Origin: Luteibacter sp. 9135
GTDB lineage: Bacteria > Pseudomonadota > Gammaproteobacteria > Xanthomonadales > Rhodanobacteraceae
NCBI RefSeq assembly: GCF_000745005.1
Contig: NZ_JQNB01000001.1
Location: 3,031,501-3,095,500, forward strand
Direction of reading: 5' to 3'
DNA: 64,000 nucleotides
The translations under genes and the position numbers were made by a program. Of the stretch, positions 15,892 to 25,494 are shown piece after piece. The notes under the pieces were generated by a model. That model ran no database searches, had not been told where the DNA came from, and was given only the letters and a program-made list of their open reading frames with translations. The first letter of the stretch is position 1, and each line of letters opens with the position of its first letter.

Positions 15892-18324
15892 TTACTCCTG
15901 CGCCTTGTTGAATGAACGACTGAACGCGGTCGGCGACGTGCTACGCGTGCCATTCCTAACCACCGTGTAGCTCACGCTAACCTGGTCGCCAAAGTTGAAG
16001 GGCAGCACGCTAGACGGCACGTTAAACGTCATACCGCCCGGATTTCCGCTTTGCTCCGCGGTCACATACGACCCACGCGGGTCGGCTCCGGTCGTGCTGT
16101 CCGTCCAGGCGACGGTGACGGCATCGGTTGTTTTGATTTGCGAGTTTGCCGGCACTTTCACCGTGACGCCGTTGGGTGCGTCGAACGGATCGAGCTGCGA
16201 TCCCTCGGCCTGCTGCACGGTCGGTGCGCGCAAATCGCGCAACGCACGTTGGACGGCAAGCGTAAGGACTTCCGATGGCCGGGGAATGCCATTGGCCGCC
16301 GTTATCGAGTACTGGAACATGGCCCGACCGCCATCGACAGGCTGAAGCGTCGTCGCCGGGCACTGGAAGACGATGGGGTCCTTGAGATCGGCTGCGGTCA
16401 GCGCACGGCTGTCGCTCCAGGTGGGCCGGGTATCGCCGAGCACGCCTTCCACGGACACGGTAACCGTGTCGCCGCCATGGATGTCGTTCGGGTCGAACGG
16501 AACGTCAACCTCGATGGCGCCGCCGACATAGAAGGGATCGAGCACGCCATCGCTGGACTCGGGGACGCGCGGCGCGGGCAGGTTGGCCACGGACCCGATG
16601 ACGAAGTTGTAAGCGCTGGATGTGGCGCTGTATCCGGGCGCGGTGACGGTGTAGGTCGCCGACACCTGGCTGTTGGCATTGGGCTGGATGAAGCCTGCTG
16701 AGGTGAGATTGAAACTCGGCGGCTGGGCGGGGTTGCCGATGGGGATCGTCTGCTTGAACGGCACCCGTCCCTGGATGTTGGCTTCGACCGAGGTTCCCCT
16801 GGTCAGACGCGGGATGACCAGGTGGGCGAGCAGCGTGTTCAGGGGGAGGACACCGTTGATCGCTTCGGGCACGGACGGTGGTGACAAGTCGGGCGCCGCC
16901 GCACTGTTGACGACATCGAGCGTGATCGGGTCCGATTCGCTGATGGCGAAAACGACATTTTCCGTACCGAACGTCTCCACCTGATAGGAGATGCGGACCT
17001 GACCACCGACCAGTTGGATGATGTCCTCATAGGGAAGCACGCCGTAGGTATCGTTGACGCCATCCGCGTACCCGCTGGCCTCGCCCTGCAGGTTGCCGCT
17101 CCAGCGGAAGGTGACCAGGCTGCCGGCGGGTATGCGCTCGGGCTGCGATGGTGCGGCAATGAGTGCGCCGGCAGGGTGGGCGGCTGCGTCCAGCACGTTG
17201 CCTGGTGTGCCTTCCACCCACGGGAGGTCCAGACCGACCGCCTTGCCTTCCACGCTGATGCTGCGCCGGCGCGACACCACCCGCGCGCCCGAGGTACGTT
17301 CGAGCGTGTAGGAGACGCTGACCCGACCCTCGCCCAGCACCTCCGCCTGTTCGTACGGCACTTGGAAGGCGAGGGTGCCATTGTCACGGGTTACCGACTT
17401 CCAGGCCGTCTCATAAGGGGGTACGGGTTGCTCACCGGCCGCGACGCCGGCCCAGCGTACGAAGATACGTTCGCCCGCCTTGCCGCCATGCGCCTCGGCA
17501 AGTACGGTCACTGGATTCCGGTCGAGATCCACCAGCCGCAGCACCAGCCCGGCGTCGTCGACGGTGCCCTCGACCCAGGGTGGCGTGGGCGCATCCGGGT
17601 CGTCGATCGGCACATCGACCACCCGGTACGGTGCCCACAGCGAGTTGTTGCTGACCAGGTCGAGGATGCGATAGGTGATCTGCGCGTCGCCGCCGCCGGC
17701 CGAACGAATGGTTTCCTCATCGATCGGAATCTCGAACTCGCTCTTGCCCAGGTCGGCACCTGTCAGTGGAGCCAAGTCCACGAACTTGCCATGCCACGAC
17801 ACGCGGATGCGGTCGCCCTCGGCAACGTTCTCGTAGCTGGGTACGACGACCCGTACATCGCTGATGTCGCCAATGAGCGGCGAAGGGCGGACGAGCGCGA
17901 TGGCGAGGTTCTCGTTGATCGTTTCCGTGTCCGGTTGGGTGTCGACCCCTCCCGGTCGTTTCGTCTTCACGCGCACGGTCAGCGGTGGCGATACTTGTGG
18001 GTTGCCCAGGGCGGAGACGACGCGGACAAAAACGTCGTGAACACCGTCGCCCAGCGCGCGGATTCCTTCGGGAAACACCGGCACCGGGATCGGTTTGTTG
18101 GCATCCGTGGCGGACATGTCACGCTCGCCGACGACAGTCTGGGCGGCGCCCCAGAGAATCTGCGCCTGATCCCCGTCCTTGAAAAGGTCCCAGGGGCCGA
18201 CGATGACGGTGACCGGGGCGACCGCGCCTTCGCCCACATCGCGGACACCGAGGCCGCCGTTGTTTTCGACTTCGTGAATAAGCGGTGCGGGCAGGCCGGT
18301 AAAAACACCATTGAGGATGGGCAT
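15892..18324 (-). CDS. Multi-repeat Ig-like protein (about seven repeats), function unknown
   Basis: 810 residues built from imperfect repeats of about 100-110 residues. Each begins near a PxVPEAxxGxLDP-like motif (LPAPRVPESSDGVLDP, LSPPSVPEAINGVLP, LRAPTVQQAEGSQLDP). It continues through a GDxVxVxWxG strand and ends with VSYTVxR, the pattern of stacked Ig-fold domains. No signal peptide, membrane segment, LPXTG-like or autotransporter domain is present, so the route out of the cell, if any, is not encoded in the protein. Start ATG with AAGGAG six bases upstream. The gene follows the 669-residue paralog after 29 bases and is probably co-transcribed with it. Such repeats are typical of adhesive or surface proteins, but nothing here proves that location. 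Confidence 0.85.
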   Translation of the reverse strand: MPILNGVFTGLPAPLIHEVENNGGLGVRDVGEGAVAPVTVIVGPWDLFKDGDQAQILWGAAQTVVGERDMSATDANKPIPVPVFPEGIRALGDGVHDVFVRVVSALGNPQVSPPLTVRVKTKRPGGVDTQPDTETINENLAIALVRPSPLIGDISDVRVVVPSYENVAEGDRIRVSWHGKFVDLAPLTGADLGKSEFEIPIDEETIRSAGGGDAQITYRILDLVSNNSLWAPYRVVDVPIDDPDAPTPPWVEGTVDDAGLVLRLVDLDRNPVTVLAEAHGGKAGERIFVRWAGVAAGEQPVPPYETAWKSVTRDNGTLAFQVPYEQAEVLGEGRVSVSYTLERTSGARVVSRRRSISVEGKAVGLDLPWVEGTPGNVLDAAAHPAGALIAAPSQPERIPAGSLVTFRWSGNLQGEASGYADGVNDTYGVLPYEDIIQLVGGQVRISYQVETFGTENVVFAISESDPITLDVVNSAAAPDLSPPSVPEAINGVLPLNTLLAHLVIPRLTRGTSVEANIQGRVPFKQTIPIGNPAQPPSFNLTSAGFIQPNANSQVSATYTVTAPGYSATSSAYNFVIGSVANLPAPRVPESSDGVLDPFYVGGAIEVDVPFDPNDIHGGDTVTVSVEGVLGDTRPTWSDSRALTAADLKDPIVFQCPATTLQPVDGGRAMFQYSITAANGIPRPSEVLTLAVQRALRDLRAPTVQQAEGSQLDPFDAPNGVTVKVPANSQIKTTDAVTVAWTDSTTGADPRGSYVTAEQSGNPGGMTFNVPSSVLPFNFGDQVSVSYTVVRNGTRSTSPTAFSRSFNKAQE

Positions 18325-18353
18325 GACGATCTCCTTGAGGATGGAACAGGACT

Positions 18354-20363
18354 TCAGAGCGTGCGTACGTCGACGTAAACCACGTCCTGCTTGGCGAATC
18401 CGGTGCCGACGGCGTTGCTGATCGTGTAGTCGAAGGTCGCCCTGCCGAACACGATCGGCAGGAGGAATCCGGCGTCGACGGTGATGTCCACATAGGCGCG
18501 ATTCACGCTCGGCGGGCTGCTGGGTGGCGGCTTGGGCCAGGTGTTGTCGGGCCGGGACGACATGTCGGAAGCCGTGATTTCGTGCTCGCCGGACGTATCG
18601 GTGCCAGGTATCGGCTCACCCGATTCACCCAGCCCCTGGAAGCGCCAGCGGATGACGTCGCCCGCGCCGACGCTCGGCTGGTCCAGCCGTATGCGCACGG
18701 GCGTGCCGTCGATCACGTCGCTGAGGGTGATGGAATACACGCGTGATCCGACCCACTCCACGAACGTGGCATCGAGCAAGAGCTCGCCTTCGCCCGGCAC
18801 CTGGCGGTAGTCCTCGACGCTGACGGATCGATCGGGTGACATCGCCACATTGCAAAACGGGACGGTCGCAAGCGCGCGCGAGGCGGTATAGCGGACCGGC
18901 CAGGTACCGGGACTGTGCGCACGCAGGACCTCGCTGGGTATGCGCAGCACGACATCACGCCGGGGGTCGCCCACGACGATATCCGCACCGATGCGATCGT
19001 CCGCCCAGAACAACTGGATGCGGTCGCCGGCAGCAAACGCCTGTATGCCGGGCGCCCCCGGTATTTCCCACACGATGGTCGCCGTGGCGTCCTGCGTCAC
19101 GTCCTCCGCACGGATCACGTTGGCCGGATCGCCGCTCGCTCCACGCACGTCGGGCAACGGCATGTTCTCGTGCACGGGCGTCAACGGATCGGGATCCGAA
19201 CCGCCCGGCCCGAACAGGTTGATGGCGGGGCGTGCGGGCTCCGTAGGGGTACCGATCACGGTGACGCCGCGCTCCACACGGTAGTCGACGCATGCCGGCA
19301 CATTGCGGTCGGTGTCACCGCTCGCCGCCAACCAGTCGGTGTACACATCGTCGTAAGGCGAGGTGAGCAGCATCAGCGGATCCCTGCCTTCCTGGGTCGG
19401 CAGGACGGGGATAGGCACTGACACATGCGCGTTCCAGAGCAATACGATCAAGTCGCCCGCCCTGATCGCCGCATTGCCCGGGATGACGACCGTCACGCCA
19501 CCGTCGACGCGGGCATCGTCGCTGGTGACGAGGCCATCCGCAGCGGCCGGGACCGTGGGCGGCAGGAGGTCATCGATATGCTCGGACAGCCGCACGTCCA
19601 GATCGACGCTGGCCGGCTGTTGTGACACATTGCCCGCGCGGTCGGCGACCAGATAGCTGAACGCGTGACGTCCGCCATCGATCGTTTCCAGCAAGGCGGC
19701 CGGAAACCGCACTTCGATATCCGTGCCGACGTCGGCTTCGCGCAACTCGTAGATGTCGGAAAGCAGCAGCGGATCGTCGTCGATACGCCCCTGGATCCAG
19801 TCGCCCGCCGCGGAGGTGGCATAGCCTTTGACGATGGCGGGCAGGTGGCGGTTGCCCGTGCCGTCATCCACCAGGGTGTCGGGCGTCACACCGTAGGCGA
19901 TCACGCGGGGGTCGAACGAAAGCGCTGCGAGCGAATCGCGGCCGGGCCGTACGATATCGGTAATGAACGTCTGGTCGGTAGGGCCATACTCGTTGCTGCC
20001 GCTGCCCGAACCGTAGTACACCTCGTAGTTGATGCGAACGACGCGACGGTCTTCGACGGAGCTCAGGGGCCGGTCAGCCGCGGCCAGCACGAGGTTCAGC
20101 GTCTCGCCTGGCTGATGCCGATCGAGCGCCGTGATGTCACCGACGCGCCGCTCATCGATCGTCAGCTGCAGGGTATCCCCGGGTTCGGCGTCGTAGGAAA
20201 GCGGGAACGGAAGGCTGAGAACGATGGCCTCGTCCCGGACCGATGCTTTCAGCAAATGGTCGGGAGCGAGATAGGAGGGCAGGCGGGCAAGTGCTGCTTC
20301 GGGGAAGACCAGCCGTGGGCTGAAGGCATCAGGAGCGGATCGCGGTTCGGTGTCGTCATGCAT
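18354..20363 (-). CDS. Ig-like repeat protein, colinear paralog of the upstream gene
   Basis: 669 residues. It aligns along its length with the 681-residue gene upstream: both share VRINYxxxxxSGSG, QTFITD/QTYITD, an AFSYxVxDRAGN motif (residues ~235) and DPDPxTPxxE near the middle. The beta-rich repeats contain GDxIxLxW strands. It is acidic and has no signal peptide. The start chosen is the ATG with GGAGG four to five bases upstream; the longer open frame begins inside the intercistronic hairpin and is unlikely. Function unknown; it belongs with its neighbours to one paralogous family. Confidence 0.83.
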   Translation of the reverse strand: MHDDTEPRSAPDAFSPRLVFPEAALARLPSYLAPDHLLKASVRDEAIVLSLPFPLSYDAEPGDTLQLTIDERRVGDITALDRHQPGETLNLVLAAADRPLSSVEDRRVVRINYEVYYGSGSGSNEYGPTDQTFITDIVRPGRDSLAALSFDPRVIAYGVTPDTLVDDGTGNRHLPAIVKGYATSAAGDWIQGRIDDDPLLLSDIYELREADVGTDIEVRFPAALLETIDGGRHAFSYLVADRAGNVSQQPASVDLDVRLSEHIDDLLPPTVPAAADGLVTSDDARVDGGVTVVIPGNAAIRAGDLIVLLWNAHVSVPIPVLPTQEGRDPLMLLTSPYDDVYTDWLAASGDTDRNVPACVDYRVERGVTVIGTPTEPARPAINLFGPGGSDPDPLTPVHENMPLPDVRGASGDPANVIRAEDVTQDATATIVWEIPGAPGIQAFAAGDRIQLFWADDRIGADIVVGDPRRDVVLRIPSEVLRAHSPGTWPVRYTASRALATVPFCNVAMSPDRSVSVEDYRQVPGEGELLLDATFVEWVGSRVYSITLSDVIDGTPVRIRLDQPSVGAGDVIRWRFQGLGESGEPIPGTDTSGEHEITASDMSSRPDNTWPKPPPSSPPSVNRAYVDITVDAGFLLPIVFGRATFDYTISNAVGTGFAKQDVVYVDVRTL

Positions 20364-20378
20364 AGCGCCTCCGTGCGC

Positions 20379-20407
20379 CTGGGACCGTCGCATGACGACG
20401 GTCCCAG
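20379..20407 (-). terminator. Intercistronic hairpin between two Ig-like paralogs
   Basis: CTGGGACCGTCG pairs with CGACGGTCCCAG (12 perfect pairs) over a five-base loop. It lies 17 bases after the upstream stop and 16 bases before the next start. There is no T tract. It could set the ratio of the two proteins by partial termination or by blocking 3' exonucleases. Confidence 0.5.
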
Positions 20408-20423
20408 CATGCGTGTTGCAGTT

Positions 20424-22469
20424 TCAGCCGGGCAGATCGCCGCGGGGATCAAGATCGACGAGGAGCACGTCGGACGTGACCGGACGGTCCGGCGCCTGGG
20501 CCGATGTCACCGTGTAGGTCAGATGAGCGTGCAGAGCCTGCGTTGGATAGTCGAAGCGCATCAGTTCGACTTCCGTGAGGTGCACGACCAGCTGCATCGG
20601 CGGCGAGATCGGACCCGTGAACGACTTGGTCACGTCACGGTTGTCCGCCGACGGCCTGTCCGCAGGGTGACCGCTGGAGTAAAACGAGCGGAAGACCCGC
20701 ATAGTGACCGTGACCGTGTCGTCTGCACGCTGATTGACGTACGCGGGGATCATGAAGTCGCTGCCGTCCTTCGCCTCGACCTTGCCGATCAACAAGCGGT
20801 CCGGCTGTGCCGGGGCCGTGCCCACCGCCTCCGGCATCGTTCCCGCGGGGAGCGAGCCGCCACCGGGGAGTTCGTCCGCGCCGTGCACCGTGACGACCGT
20901 GATCGGCGAGCGCGAGGTATTGCTGCCGCCGCCGGCCAGTGTTCGCTCCACGCGATAGTAGAGGTCGATCGCGCCGGAACCGACGGCGATGATGAGGACT
21001 ACGGGAAGTGAGATCGTGAGGTCTTCGGCTGGCTCCGCCTCGATGGTCAGCGACGGTACGTCGTATGTCCCATAGACCGGCGTGACGATATCGCCGATCA
21101 GGAATACCGGCGTCTCCCCATCGGCTTGCAGCCAGGGGATCGTGATCGTCGCGTTCTTCTCGGCATCTTCCGGCGGGATTTCGTTGTCGGAGCCGCCGGC
21201 GCTGGTGAGTGTCGGCGCCTCGAGGCTCTCGTTCTCGGGGGTCTCGGGGTCGGGGTCCACGCCACCGGCCTGATAGAGATTGACCTCGACGACCGCGGGC
21301 GTCTGCGCGCTGCCGGCAACCAGGTTCCCACGCAAGACATCGTAGCCGACGTCGACGGTAGCAGGAACATCCTGGCCGTCACTGTTCGCAGCCCATTCGG
21401 CGAGCAGGGCGGCGTAGGGCACGCCGATGGTCACGACCGGATCGTTGCCAATCGACGGGACGAGGACAGGGCCGATGTCCTGGCTACCCCAGTGCAGCAA
21501 TACGGTGTCGCCGACGACGATGCCCGTGTTGGCAGGAATCTCCACGATCACGCCGCTGGCCGCACGGGCGTCCTCTTCGTCGATGATCTGCTCGCCAACC
21601 GGATCCTCATCATAGGCAGGCACCCCGGGCGCCTCCAAGTCCGGGATGGCGCCTTCGAGCAGCACCTCGAGTATCACGGGCTGCGACGGTAGGGAGGCGT
21701 TGCCGGCGCGGTCGCTGACGCTGTACGAGAACGCCATTCTACCGTCGGCTTGTTCTTCGATAAAACTGCGCATGAATCGCAGTTCGATGTCACTCGCACC
21801 GACGTTGACCGGATCGAGGACTTCCGAGCGGCTGTCGACCAGGCCGACGATGATGTCGCCCGGGGCGAGGTCCTTGTAGCTGGGAACGCGGGCGGCCAGG
21901 TACTCGTTGCCGTCCTCATCGCGGGACAAGGCGGCAGGGGTTACACCGTTGGTCACCACTTCGTCTGGAAACACCAACTGGCCCAGGAAGGGGAGGCCGG
22001 GAGCGGTGTAGTCGGTGATGTAGGTCTGTCCATCAGGACCCGGTTCGACACCGCCGCTTCCGGAGACGAAGGCAATCTGGTAGTTGATGCGGACGACGCC
22101 TTCCGGCACCGTCGCGCGGTCCTCCGCCGAAATCGAGATCCGCATGATCTCGTCGTCGAGAAACGCCTCGACGTCGAGCGGCGTACCTACAAGCGTGCCG
22201 TTCAAACTCACCTGGACGGTGTCACCGGCGTCGGCGTTCAGTGGCAGCGGTGCTGTCACGACGATCACCTCGTTTTTCGTGCTCGCACGGAGCAGGTTGT
22301 CCGGTCTGCCATCAGGCGGCAGCGGTGCGAGCGCCGCTGGATCGATGATGAGGGGCTCGGTATATACCTGCGTACCGATGCCCGATAGCCCGATGCCGGA
22401 ATACACCGCCTTCGCCGGTAGCCGCTCGCGGCGCACCGCGGGATAACGCTTGTTGCTCGATCCGTCCAT
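20424..22469 (-). CDS. Ig-like repeat protein, first gene of the cluster
   Basis: 681 residues, starting MDGSSNKRYPAVRRERLPAK, without a hydrophobic leader. It has repeated beta-rich units with AGDTVQVSLNG, PGDIIVGLVD and VGDTVLLHWG strands, an AFSYSVSDRAGN motif and a strongly acidic hinge (DPDPETPENESLEAP). It is colinear with the 669-residue neighbour. The start has AAAGGAG six bases upstream; the open frame upstream of it is not used. It is divergently oriented to the autotransporter and sits at the 5' end of the five-gene set. Confidence 0.83.
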   Translation of the reverse strand: MDGSSNKRYPAVRRERLPAKAVYSGIGLSGIGTQVYTEPLIIDPAALAPLPPDGRPDNLLRASTKNEVIVVTAPLPLNADAGDTVQVSLNGTLVGTPLDVEAFLDDEIMRISISAEDRATVPEGVVRINYQIAFVSGSGGVEPGPDGQTYITDYTAPGLPFLGQLVFPDEVVTNGVTPAALSRDEDGNEYLAARVPSYKDLAPGDIIVGLVDSRSEVLDPVNVGASDIELRFMRSFIEEQADGRMAFSYSVSDRAGNASLPSQPVILEVLLEGAIPDLEAPGVPAYDEDPVGEQIIDEEDARAASGVIVEIPANTGIVVGDTVLLHWGSQDIGPVLVPSIGNDPVVTIGVPYAALLAEWAANSDGQDVPATVDVGYDVLRGNLVAGSAQTPAVVEVNLYQAGGVDPDPETPENESLEAPTLTSAGGSDNEIPPEDAEKNATITIPWLQADGETPVFLIGDIVTPVYGTYDVPSLTIEAEPAEDLTISLPVVLIIAVGSGAIDLYYRVERTLAGGGSNTSRSPITVVTVHGADELPGGGSLPAGTMPEAVGTAPAQPDRLLIGKVEAKDGSDFMIPAYVNQRADDTVTVTMRVFRSFYSSGHPADRPSADNRDVTKSFTGPISPPMQLVVHLTEVELMRFDYPTQALHAHLTYTVTSAQAPDRPVTSDVLLVDLDPRGDLPG

Positions 22470-22832
22470 GGTCGACTCCTTTGGGGTAAAGCTCCGAGCC
22501 GGAACGTCCGGACGGGATAGACGCAGGTTAAGGTCGGGGGCGGCACGACGACCATAGACACAAGGTTGTAGGCGCGCCCACGGCATGACTGACTTTTTCA
22601 GTGCGGTCCGCCACATAGCGTCCAGGTATCCGAAATTGCATCGCGATCGCCAGCGGAAAGCCGCCGTCAAGGGAAATGAACCACTCCGTCTCATGCCATA
22701 ACAGAGGCATGCATTTTAGGAGTACGCCCCATGGCGAAGCGTGTCTGCACCCGCTGCAATAGGCGGCTGAGATTCGCGGACACCATAAGGGTGCTCGCGA
22801 CCCGTCGACTCACTGGAATAACGGAGAAAGTC
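22470..22832. other. Divergent control region between Ig-like cluster and autotransporter
   Basis: The 363 bases must hold promoters for both directions. Visible features are an inverted repeat CATGCC-N8-GGCATG at 22693-22712, a palindrome CCGGA-ACG-TCCGG near 22499-22512, and an ATG at 22731 with its own AGGAG. That ATG is in frame with the autotransporter and would add 34 Arg-rich residues before its signal peptide. No clear -35/-10 pair was found. Confidence 0.4.
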
Positions 22833-25484
22833 ATGAGCTCCCTGCATCATCGTGTCCGAAGGGCACCGCTATGGATGGCCATGACGGCTTGCTACCTGCC
22901 TATGGCAGGGGTCGCTGTTGCTGGCGAACTGGGCGCCGGACAATCGAAGACCGTCGTGCCGGGTGAAGCAGCCGAAGCGTGGATATTGCGCAACGGCGCG
23001 TCGCTGAGCCTGTCACCGCTTTCGGCGGCGCTGTCGATCGCCGCGAACGCATCGTCGGTGCGGATCGACGCGGGCAACGTGAGCGCAAGTGCGTCCGACG
23101 CGATTGCGCTGACCGGCCAGAGCTCCGCGACGCTCACCCGCGCCAGGGTAGAGAGTGTCACCGGCAGAGCCCTGTTCGTCGGCATCGCTCCCTCCAACGG
23201 CGCGCCTGCGATGCCCAGTAACGTCGATATCAGCAATAGCGTGCTGAGCGGATCCACCTACGGCGTGTTCGTGGCACAAAACTACCTGCCCGGGATTGGC
23301 ACGGTGACGCTGCGCGACTCCGAGGTCCGCGGGACCGGTGCGAGCGGTGTCGGGCTGGCGGTTTTCCTCGGCAGTGCGTCGGTCCAGGGCGGTTCGTTGA
23401 CCGGACAGCTGCACGGTGTACGAATTCGTCAGGACGATCGTGGCGACGGTGTCATCCTGCCGAGTACCCGCCTGCTCGAACTCGATGGCGCCAGGGTCGA
23501 GGGAGTGACTGGCAGCGGCATCTCGATCGACACCCTTCGCAACCAGTCGACCGACGCCGTGGTCCACATCGGTGGCGGCAGCGAGATCGTCGGTGGCGGC
23601 GGCACGGCCATCGACCTGGGCGTGCGCAGCACGGCCGATATCGACGTGTTCGGCGGCAGCCTCGTGCGGGGCGATGTTCGCGTGGCCGACGGCTCGTCGC
23701 TCTCGCTCGCCCTGAGCGAAGGCTCGGCCATGGCAGGGGCGACGAGCGGGGACATCACGATGGCCCTCACATCGACCGCGACCTGGAATGTCTCGAACGA
23801 TTCGTCGCTGAGCTCGCTTGACCTGTCCGGCGGCAACGTCGCTTTCACGTCGCGTGCCGGCACCGCGCATAGCCGGGTGGACGTCGCTGGCGACCTCACT
23901 GGCAGCGGTGGCGTTCTTGGCCTCAACGTGACCATGAATGCCGGCGGCCCGCTCGTCGGCCAGGAGACCGATCGCCTGCTCGTGGAGGGCTCGGTGACCA
24001 CCACCGGTCCGACCGAGATCGTCGTCACGCCACGCGGCGCCGGCGCCGACACCGATGCCAATGCCAACGGTCTGGTCGACGCCGGCGAGGGCATGTCGCT
24101 GGTCCAGGTCGCCGGCACGTCACGTGCCGATGCCTTCGCCCTGCGCGGCGGCTACGTCGCGGCCGGTCCCTATCAGTACACCTTGCATGCCTTTGGGCCG
24201 GGGCAGACCGATCCCGCACAGAATCTGCTCGCCAATGGCACCCTCAACTGGGACTACCGTTTAGGTAGCCGGATCGTATGCGAGGGCGGTTGTGGCCCGG
24301 TGGACCCGCCGGTGGACCCGCCCGTCGATCCCGGGAATCCGCCGGTCGAGCCGCCCGTCGATCCCGGGAAGCCGCCGATCGACCCGCCAGTCGACCCCGG
24401 CAAGCCGCCGGTGGAGCCCCCGGTCAATCCGGGCGAACCAGAAAATCCGGGCAACCCGGGCAACCCGGGCAATCCCGGTGACGGTGGCGAGCCGGTTCGC
24501 CCCGAGCCGCCGGGCACACGCATCGCCGTGGTGCCCCAGGTGCCGTCGTACCTCTCCGCGCCGGCGGCGCTGCTCAGCTATGGCGACATGATGAGCGACG
24601 GGCTCCACCAGCGGCTCGGCGATATCCGTCAGGGCTCGTCCACCGGTCCGCTGGGCGGCGAGGTGTTCGCGCGCTATCTCGGCGGCCAGCTGCGCTACAG
24701 CTCCAACCTGTCGTTCGAACGCTATGGCTACGACTTCGATCAGCAGGTCAATGCGCTGCAACTCGGCGGCAGCCTCATCGCCCTCGACAGCGACAACGGC
24801 ACGCTGCGCGCTGGCTGGGCGGCGGATCGCGGCACCACCCGTGTCACGCCGAAGGCCGCCGACGGCAACAGCACCGCGAAATACAACGCGAACGGTGTCT
24901 CAGCGTGGATCACCTGGCAACACGGCGACGGCTTCTGGATGGACGGCGTGCTCGGCTCGACACGCTATCGTGGCGACGTCGGCACCGACATGCGCGGTGC
25001 GGACGTCGGTCGCATCCGCGCGAATGGCTGGACGATGTCGGTGGAAGCGGGCCTGCCGATCGCCCTCGGCGGTGACTGGACGGTGGAGCCCCGCTTCCAG
25101 CTCAAGCACCAGCAACTGGCCTTCCGCGACTTCACCGATGCGGATGGGCTGGACATCAGTCTGGGCACCGCGAAACAGACCACCGCGGTGCTGGGTGGTC
25201 GTATCAGCCGCACCGCCCAGCCGAAGTTCATGCCGTATGCCAGCGTGGATGTTTCGCACAGCAGCAACGGTGATCCGATGGCGACGGTGACCAGCGAGGC
25301 ATGGAATGCGCGCGATCGTTTCGGCTCCGGCAAGGTCGGCAACGCCTACAGGGTGGCCGCGGGCGTTGTTAGCCAGCTCAGCGACCGTGTCCAGCTATAC
25401 GGCGAAGGCAACTATCAGCACTTCGTCGGCGGCTACGGCATGCGCGGCTGGGCCGGCAACCTGGGTATCCGGGTGAACTTCTAG
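22833..25484 (+). CDS. Autotransporter (type Va) with pertactin-like passenger
   Basis: 883 residues. A signal peptide (SSLHHRVRRAPLWMAMTACY.., cleavage near AVA-GE, about 30) precedes a beta-helix passenger (about 31-485) of Ser/Thr/Val-rich strands and short repeats such as SVRIDAGNVSAS and LDGARVEGVTGSGI. A Pro-rich hinge (about 489-555, VDPP/PVEPP units, then three NPG) leads to a C-terminal 12-strand barrel (about 600-883) ending NLGIRVNF with the usual terminal Phe. No protease, esterase or RGD motif is evident, so it is probably an adhesin or surface-spacer protein. Start: the ATG with GGAG six bases upstream directly before the signal peptide. The in-frame ATG at 22731 also has AGGAG and could give an extended leader. 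Confidence 0.9.
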   Translation: MSSLHHRVRRAPLWMAMTACYLPMAGVAVAGELGAGQSKTVVPGEAAEAWILRNGASLSLSPLSAALSIAANASSVRIDAGNVSASASDAIALTGQSSATLTRARVESVTGRALFVGIAPSNGAPAMPSNVDISNSVLSGSTYGVFVAQNYLPGIGTVTLRDSEVRGTGASGVGLAVFLGSASVQGGSLTGQLHGVRIRQDDRGDGVILPSTRLLELDGARVEGVTGSGISIDTLRNQSTDAVVHIGGGSEIVGGGGTAIDLGVRSTADIDVFGGSLVRGDVRVADGSSLSLALSEGSAMAGATSGDITMALTSTATWNVSNDSSLSSLDLSGGNVAFTSRAGTAHSRVDVAGDLTGSGGVLGLNVTMNAGGPLVGQETDRLLVEGSVTTTGPTEIVVTPRGAGADTDANANGLVDAGEGMSLVQVAGTSRADAFALRGGYVAAGPYQYTLHAFGPGQTDPAQNLLANGTLNWDYRLGSRIVCEGGCGPVDPPVDPPVDPGNPPVEPPVDPGKPPIDPPVDPGKPPVEPPVNPGEPENPGNPGNPGNPGDGGEPVRPEPPGTRIAVVPQVPSYLSAPAALLSYGDMMSDGLHQRLGDIRQGSSTGPLGGEVFARYLGGQLRYSSNLSFERYGYDFDQQVNALQLGGSLIALDSDNGTLRAGWAADRGTTRVTPKAADGNSTAKYNANGVSAWITWQHGDGFWMDGVLGSTRYRGDVGTDMRGADVGRIRANGWTMSVEAGLPIALGGDWTVEPRFQLKHQQLAFRDFTDADGLDISLGTAKQTTAVLGGRISRTAQPKFMPYASVDVSHSSNGDPMATVTSEAWNARDRFGSGKVGNAYRVAAGVVSQLSDRVQLYGEGNYQHFVGGYGMRGWAGNLGIRVNF
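24298..24480 (+). repeat. Pro-rich repeat region of the autotransporter
   Basis: Repeats of about 36 bases encode the alternating units DPPVDPG(N/K)PP(V/I)(E/D)PP, followed by three GGCAACCCG-type copies (NPG NPG NPG). It is the hinge between passenger and barrel and a likely site of length variation. Confidence 0.75.
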
Positions 25485-25494
25485 GCGGGCGACC

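Noticed and set aside
24298..24480. Periodic repeats in the autotransporter gene as a CRISPR array
   Set aside because: The repeats are coding, contiguous and without unique spacers; they translate to a Pro-rich hinge. No CRISPR array was seen anywhere.
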